A DNA stretch of 64,000 bases from Neospora caninum Liverpool (lineage: Eukaryota; Apicomplexa; Conoidasida; Eucoccidiorida; Sarcocystidae). The stretch is from the NCBI RefSeq assembly GCF_000208865.1, contig NC_018393.1, positions 1,302,001-1,366,000 of the forward strand, written 5' to 3'. Below the pieces are notes generated by a model. The model saw only the letters and a list, made by a program, of their open reading frames with translations. It did not search any database and was not told where the DNA came from. Shown in pieces: positions 61,001 to 64,000 of the stretch. Each line of letters begins with the position of its first letter. The stretch's first letter is position 1. The position numbers were made by a program, and so were the translations under genes.

Positions 61001-62443
61001 GCTGGGGCTCCCCGCGACTGTGGCGACTTGCGGCAAACAGGCAGGGCTGGAAGAAGACTCGAGAGAAGGCGGAGGCGAAGAAAGCGGAGAGGGAGAAGAA
61101 ATCGAACGAGGCAGTGCCGCCAGGGAGCTAGGAAATGCGGCAGAGGCGGGACATGAGGAGTGGGCATGAGACGATCCACGTGCAGAAGAGCCTCCCGGAA
61201 GCAAGGCTAGCGGGGTCGCGTGGCTTCTCGCGTCTGCTTCCTGGGGACTGGCTCTTTGGTGAGAAAAGGAACAGGAAAGAAAACTGCCTGGAGAGTTTGC
61301 CGGCTGCGGAGAAAAAGCGGGGAGCACCGCGGATGCGGGAGGCTTTCCGCCGCTTTCCAGGCGTTGACAAGGAAGCTGCGACTCGGAATGCGTTCTCCTC
61401 ACGGCAGTCGGCGACGGGGAAACGACCACAAACACGTCGGGAGTCGCCCCAGGCACACTCGGGTGTACGTACACCAGACGAGGCTGGCTCCGAGACCCGG
61501 CGGCGTGCGCGGAAGCGGAGCGCGTGGGGGCGGAGGAAGATCCCGGAGAAGACGCGAGGGCGGCGCCAAGGCCAGCAGGAAAGGCAGCTGAAGAAGCAGG
61601 TGAAGCGGTCGAAGAAGGCAAAGATGAAGGACAAGTGTCAGCGGACCAGGAGCAAGCGAGAAGCGGAAGTGAAGCCTGGGGCGCCGGCGGCAGACAGTGC
61701 GGCCCTGCGGTGCCCCGATAGGTGCCGTGTTGCACGCGAGAAGCGGGGTCTCGAACGGGAACCGAGTCGGCAGCTTCTTTTTCTTTCTCTCTCGGCCCCA
61801 GAGATCTCTGGTTCTCGGTTCTCTCTCCAGTTTCTGTCCGGCTGCCGTCTAGTGCAGCAGGCAGACTGCGAGACAGAGAAAGGGAAGCATCGGCGGAGTG
61901 CCCTCGAGGCCACGCACGTCGTTCTCGGTCTTCGGGTGTACGTCCGTCGCGAGCCTCGCCATGAAGAGCAGAGAGGGAGGCGGCAGAAGCTGAACCGCCG
62001 CCAGGTGCAAAAGGAAACGACGTGGCAGACGAGGGAGGCGCGCTCTGCACTCGAATCGAGTATCCGGTCAGACGAGAAGATGTGCCGTTTTCCAGCTCGT
62101 GCCGGACGAGTTCCTGATTCCCGAGATGCAGGCGACGCAGTTGGTCCTCATAGGACGACGCGAGAGAGGCAGAAGAGAGAGAAAGAGCTGCAGATACAGC
62201 CGCAGCGGGGACGGAAGGAGACGCGTAAGCCGCAGGGACAACGCAGCCAGAGAGCGGACCGGGAGAAGAGACGGACAGAAGCGGAGGGACGGTAGAGAAG
62301 AAGGGGGAGGGGGGGAAGACGGAGAGGCGTTTATCTTGGAGAAAAGGGAACTCTCCTGGTCCCGAGTGAGAGGCTGCGGTCGACGGCCGCGTCGACTCGG
62401 CCTCGGAAGGACGCGAAGAGGAAGGCCGAGGCAGGCCGTACAT
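49080..62443 (-). CDS. Giant coiled-coil, low-complexity protein
   Basis: Exons 62443-58315, 57636-54560, 53969-53698, 53369-53243, 52816-52292, 51790-50873, 50471-49785 and 49214-49080 close in phase to about 3,289 residues. Residues 1-1376 are Ser/Ala/Arg-rich with no known domain. Residues about 1493-1569 are a Ser-rich run encoded by a TTC/CTC array. Residues about 1830-2400 are a long coiled coil (e.g. QLGLRMWREKYRQLKRLDCE, QAQCANEQAAREAELAEVYV), with a charged break near 2210-2290. Further coiled coil lies at RTVVELQQEITELQKALREA, TRIRNLEHQLLKQRDYYHRR and KLQKKEILVLSSNNQALLQ. A weak EF-hand-like stretch (DCRAEGKIGFEAF) is degenerate. A structural or scaffold role is inferred from architecture only. 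The alternative is two genes, one ending past 58,315 and one starting at the ATG at 57,631. The GTGAGC donor, the pyrimidine-rich TTTTTTAG acceptor and matching phase 1 favour one gene. Confidence 0.7.
49868..49881. repeat. 14-bp palindrome GGTGTACGTACACC
   Basis: Exact copy in exon 7 of the giant coiled-coil gene, read VYVH. Confidence 0.9.
50544..50643. other. Assembly gap, 100 N, in a G homopolymer
   Basis: Exactly 100 N, with at least 17 G on the left and a T run then about 16 G on the right. It lies in the intron between exons 51790-50873 and 50471-49785, so no coding sequence is lost. Confidence 0.98.
54836..54912. repeat. Coding CTCTCTTGTTCC-type minisatellite
   Basis: Imperfect repeat of about 12-18 bp within the coiled-coil exon, encoding a run of Arg, Glu, Gln and Gly with REQEGDQEREQGREKE character. 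Confidence 0.75.
55942..55955. repeat. 14-bp palindrome GGTGTACGTACACC
   Basis: Exact copy inside the coiled-coil exon, read VYVH between AELAE and HRAELDEQ. Confidence 0.9.
56568..56581. repeat. 14-bp palindrome GGTGTACGTACACC
   Basis: Exact copy in exon 2 of the giant gene, in a different frame from the others (read GVRTP). Confidence 0.9.
57060..57290. repeat. GAAGAA/GAGGAA array encoding poly-Ser
   Basis: Purine array on the plus strand made of GAAGAAGAGGAA-type units. On the coding minus strand it gives long Ser runs broken by Pro and Thr. The plus-strand reading would be Glu/Asp-rich but is antisense. Confidence 0.88.
57665..57758. repeat. TA/CATA microsatellite
   Basis: (TA)n with CATA and TGTA interruptions, in the inferred intron between the first two exons of the giant gene. 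Confidence 0.8.
59938..59981. repeat. Three-copy 12-bp coding repeat
   Basis: Three tandem copies of CACTGAGGCCCC-type units. On the minus strand they encode repeated LSGG tetrapeptides in the first exon of the giant gene. Confidence 0.85.
61462..61475. repeat. 14-bp palindrome GGTGTACGTACACC
   Basis: Exact copy in the first exon of the giant gene, read VYVH. A half copy (GGTGTACGT) lies at about 61,935 in the same exon. Confidence 0.9.
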
Positions 62444-64000
62444 CGGGAGATGAGCAGAAATGGGAAGTCGCAAAGAGCGAGAGAAAAGAACTGTCAAGAC
62501 CGCGCTCTCGCCACCACAGGTGCCTCAGCTGCCTCGCTGTGTAGAGAGCGTCCTCTCGGAAGGGGGGGGGCGAGTCACACCGGCGACGAAGGAATGCGAA
62601 GAGCGCCCAGGAAGAAAAGCAAAGACGGGACAAGAATGAAGAGAAGAAAGGGCAGAATCTAGAGAAAAGAGGAATGGCGGAGAGACGGCCTGGATAGTGG
62701 CCGACGAAGAAGACAAGGTGCTCGGAAGAGGAAAAACCGAAAGGTGGACACACAGAGACTGAAGAAGGCCATGAGCGAGAGAAGGAAAAGATGTGGCATG
62801 TGCGGGCGATGGTTCAGTTGCCTTTTGTTGAAGACAAAATGCGTCTAGCGCATGTAGAGAAACGAACACGGCGACACGCGTGTGTCCGCCTGTCGTCGCC
62901 GTCGTCGTCGGCCTCCCGATGGACTACGCAGGGAGATGAAACTGGGTCGTCTCTCTTACCCGCAGCATAAACGAATCACAAAACAGGAAGGACGGCGGGA
63001 AGGCGAGACGTCCCAGATGAAAGGGCGACGTTTGAAGATGAAAAGTCGCGGGAAAACCGTCCGGCGCGCACACACACATATATCCTCTTTGCATACAACT
63101 CTGAGAGGGCGACAAGACACCCACGCAAGGAGGGAGCACGGAGTCCAGCCTCTTCGTGTGCGTTCGACATGGACCAGTGGAAAAACATGGAAATGGACAG
63201 GAGAGGGAAAGCTGCCTTTTCTTTGTGCCTAACTCTCGAAGATCTGACAAGAGAATGCATTTAAAGGCCTCTCCGGTCTTCTCCCGAATCTTCTCCCCCG
63301 CTGGTGGAATCCTCCCCCCTCGCGACGCTGACGCACTCTTGTAGCTCTCTCCGGGTGTATGTACACCTGGGAGGCGCGGCAAGCAGCGTGAGACTTGGTC
63401 TTTTCTCTATTGTGTTTGACAAAAAGAAAGCCGCGACCGTCCCCCGACTCTCGCATTCTCTTTCTGCTATCACTTTTCCCTCTTTTTTCTCCAGAAGTGC
63501 GAGGAACGTGCATTTAAACACCAAGGGATCGCCCTGGCGGTCGGACTCGAGGGCTCTTTTTCGCGCGCGCTCTCACTGTTTCGCCCCGCGACCCAAAGAG
63601 CGACGCATGCACAGGACACTGACATTGTGAATCGTGTTTCCTGCGAGGGCAAGAGAGCACTTCTTCTCAGCAAAGAGGGAACACTTTCAATGCATATATT
63701 CGTGAAGAGGCGAGACAGGCGTTGTCTCTCTCTCCATGTCTCTCTCTCCATGTCTCTCTCCGCTCTGTTGGTCCGTCGGTTCGCAGGAAACAGGGACGTC
63801 GCCAGACGGGCAACCCTGTGTCTTTCCCGTTCTCCGGTTGGCCTTCGTACCTATCGACTTTGTTTTCTCGCCCTCGTGGTCTCTTTGTCCTTTTGTTGTA
63901 TCCCCTAAAATTGAATGAGTCGTGGACATCGAGACGAGCGTCGCCCCGGCTGCACTCAAACCGTTTCTTAGTTTCCCACCCAGCGGCGCTGCTGCTGCTA
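62444..64000. other. Upstream flank of the giant gene, unassigned
   Basis: Should contain the 5' UTR and promoter of the giant minus-strand gene. It holds a one-mismatch copy of the 14-bp palindrome at 63,354-63,367 (GGTGTATGTACACC). Because the other copies sit in exons, and minus frames around 63,240-63,380 are open, this may be a further upstream exon, but no splice chain was built. A CTCTCTCCATGT repeat lies at about 63,725-63,755. Confidence 0.45.

Overview
The window is nuclear DNA of a tissue-cyst coccidian (Toxoplasma/Hammondia/Neospora group). Evidence: genes with many short GT-AG introns, (TA)n and TCTA microsatellites in introns and spacers, very long Ser/Ala/Glu-rich low-complexity proteins, and an oocyst wall protein beside the gene for mitochondrial ATP synthase subunit alpha. 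I recall the same neighbourhood from T. gondii chromosome VIIa but could not check it. I see no operon, phage, CRISPR, rRNA or tRNA signature. Three runs of exactly 100 N are assembly gaps of unknown size.

Layout. (1) 1,420-10,486, minus: multi-exon cyclic-nucleotide-binding-domain protein, with a 631-bp duplicated block and a gap inside its first intron. (2) 10.5-16.4 kb: gene-poor spacer. (3) 16,439-18,589, plus: four-exon oocyst wall protein, 499 residues (OWP1-like). (4) 18,769-25,210, minus: nine-exon ANGEL-type EEP-fold enzyme, tail to tail with the wall protein at 179 bp. (5) 25.2-29.07 kb: divergent spacer holding two weak candidate genes. (6) 29,071-36,007, plus: ATP synthase F1 alpha, 13 exons, 568 residues. 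(7) 38,179-43,419, minus: protein with seven predicted membrane spans, seven exons including a 13-nt microexon, 925 residues. (8) 43.4-45.7 kb: purine minisatellite, gap and an almost C-free tract. (9) 45,749-47,213, plus: two-exon AlkB-like 2-oxoglutarate/Fe(II) dioxygenase, 354 residues. (10) 49,080-62,443, minus: a giant coiled-coil/low-complexity protein, eight exons, about 3,289 residues. It shows as two very long ORFs that join in phase. (11) 62.4-64 kb: upstream flank, unassigned.

Exons were joined by hand from GT/AG signals and reading phase. All phases close for genes 3, 4, 6, 7, 9 and 10. Gene 1 keeps two unresolved links. The genes do not form one pathway: ATP synthase alpha and possibly the EEP protein point to the mitochondrion, OWP1 to the oocyst wall, the CNB protein and the seven-span protein to signalling, and the giant protein to a structural role.

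The most unusual signal is a perfect 14-bp palindrome, GGTGTACGTACACC. It occurs five times, always inside coding exons of minus-strand genes, with near copies elsewhere. The two other main oddities are a tract of about 350 bp with only about two C residues beside a gap, and the strong case for one giant gene instead of two.
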